Source: PZPK01 sp041590075 (GTDB lineage Bacteria > Pseudomonadota > Gammaproteobacteria > Pseudomonadales > Oleiphilaceae). Taken from it: a DNA stretch of 13,638 nucleotides. The position numbers and the translations under genes are program-made. Location: the NCBI GenBank assembly GCA_041590075.1, contig JBFHUL010000088.1, forward strand, positions 1 through 13,638, given 5' to 3'. Of the stretch, positions 12,979-13,638 are shown one piece after another; within the stretch, counting starts at the first letter, position 1, and every line of letters begins with the position of its first letter. Under the pieces are notes generated by a model. The model saw nothing but the letters and a program-made list of their open reading frames with translations, searched no databases and was not told the origin of the DNA.

Positions 12979-13638
12979 TCAGATCAGACGCACGCGCATC
13001 ACATGTTCCACTTCAGCAACATTGGCCAGCACCGTCTCATCGGGCGCTTGCTCAAGATCCAGTATGTTGTAGGCCAGATCATTGCGACTTTTATTGAGCA
13101 TATCGATCACATTGATATTGGCCTCGGCCAATACCGACAACACATGCCCCAACACGCCAGCAACATTTTCGTTCACAAAGGTGAGACGAATGCCCGTGCT
13201 GCGAGGCATCTGCGCCACCGGAAAATTCACGGCGTTACGAATATTGCCGTGTTCGAGGTAGTCCATGAGCTGTTGGGCGGCCATCACCGCACAGTTCTCT
13301 TCGGCTTCACGCGTACTGGCACCAATATGCGGCATCAGGATGACACGCTCCTGCTGCAACAGCCCCGGCGTTGGAAAATCAGTCACGTAGCGTGCCAGCT
13401 GCCCGCCTTCCAGCGCTGCACACACTGCCGACTCATCTACAATCTGATCACGGGCAAAATTCAACAATACCAGTCCGGGGCGCGCCGCCTGTAGACTATC
13501 GTGATTAATCATGTGCCGTGTGGCCTCGATGGCCGGTACGTGCAGACTCACAAAATCGGAATGGGCCAACAACATGCCCAGATTCTCCATTTTCTCCACT
13601 TCACTGGAAAGTCGCCAAGCGGCCTCGATACTAATCGC
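12979..13638 (-). CDS. serA: D-3-phosphoglycerate dehydrogenase, C-terminal part (5' end outside the window)
   Basis: The frame is open to the right edge, and 219 residues are visible. The product would oxidise 3-phosphoglycerate to 3-phosphohydroxypyruvate with NAD, the first step of serine synthesis. Visible are SDFVSLHVPAIEATRHMI of the cofactor domain, LNFARDQIVDESAV with the substrate-binding Arg, RYVTDFPTP, and MPHIGASTREAEENCAVMAA with catalytic His (codon 13327-13329). A C-terminal ACT domain follows (about the last 75 residues, from IRLTFVNENVAGVLGHVLSV), the usual site for serine feedback. The DFPTP stretch lacks the Glu of the classical 'DVF..EP' and the Gly after ARG is Asp; related SerA proteins that I recall share the DFP form. 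GTG 13599 is internal, not the start. No strong terminator lies before lemA. Confidence 0.9.
   Translation of the reverse strand, partial: AISIEAAWRLSSEVEKMENLGMLLAHSDFVSLHVPAIEATRHMINHDSLQAARPGLVLLNFARDQIVDESAVCAALEGGQLARYVTDFPTPGLLQQERVILMPHIGASTREAEENCAVMAAQQLMDYLEHGNIRNAVNFPVAQMPRSTGIRLTFVNENVAGVLGHVLSVLAEANINVIDMLNKSRNDLAYNILDLEQAPDETVLANVAEVEHVMRVRLI

Noticed and set aside
13003..13494. 163-codon plus-strand frame opposite serA
   Set aside because: It is a shadow of the conserved dehydrogenase and ACT domains on the other strand.

Overview
The window looks like chromosomal DNA of a free-living gammaproteobacterium. The protein families (YghU-type GST, Blc lipocalin, LemA plus M48 protease, EAL response regulator), the AGGAG-type ribosome binding sites and a near-consensus CRP/Vfr-type box all fit; the marine Cellvibrio/Saccharophagus-like groups are an impression only. 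No tRNA, rRNA, CRISPR array, insertion sequence or phage gene is visible, and both edges cut through genes.

Left part (1-4551): the 3' part of a class V (alanine-glyoxylate type) aminotransferase ends at a clear intrinsic terminator. It converges on a small tautomerase-fold gene. Divergently placed is an alpha/beta-hydrolase (lipase/esterase), followed by a small DUF4870-type membrane protein with its own good sigma-70 promoter, and then yghU, preceded by a short perfect dyad.

Middle (4552-6135): a 480-base stretch without a convincing large gene holds a near-perfect CRP-type site and, on the minus strand, a 29-codon reading frame with a textbook Shine-Dalgarno. Two small exported proteins follow on the plus strand: one unrecognised, one with a phospholipase-A2-like Cys/His-Asp core. 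This is the least explained part of the window.

Right of that (6136-8135): a minus-strand pair whose genes overlap by 14 bases (GFA-fold zinc protein, then Blc lipocalin) and a plus-strand flavodoxin-like protein. They are separated by an intergenic region with an 11-bp inverted repeat and a dyad around a -10 box. Upstream of the next gene lie two similar TGCAA-type dyads 32 bases apart.

Far right (8136-13638): a receiver / degenerate GGDEF / EAL response regulator that should hydrolyse c-di-GMP, converging on a lemA-M48 protease pair. The protease carries a long C-terminal extension. At the edge is the 3' part of a SerA-type phosphoglycerate dehydrogenase with an ACT domain.

Most genes are single units or pairs. 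Some recurring themes are thiol/electrophile handling (YghU, GFA fold, flavodoxin-like, tautomerase fold) and cell-envelope functions (Blc, LemA, M48, exported proteins). I infer no single pathway linking them all.
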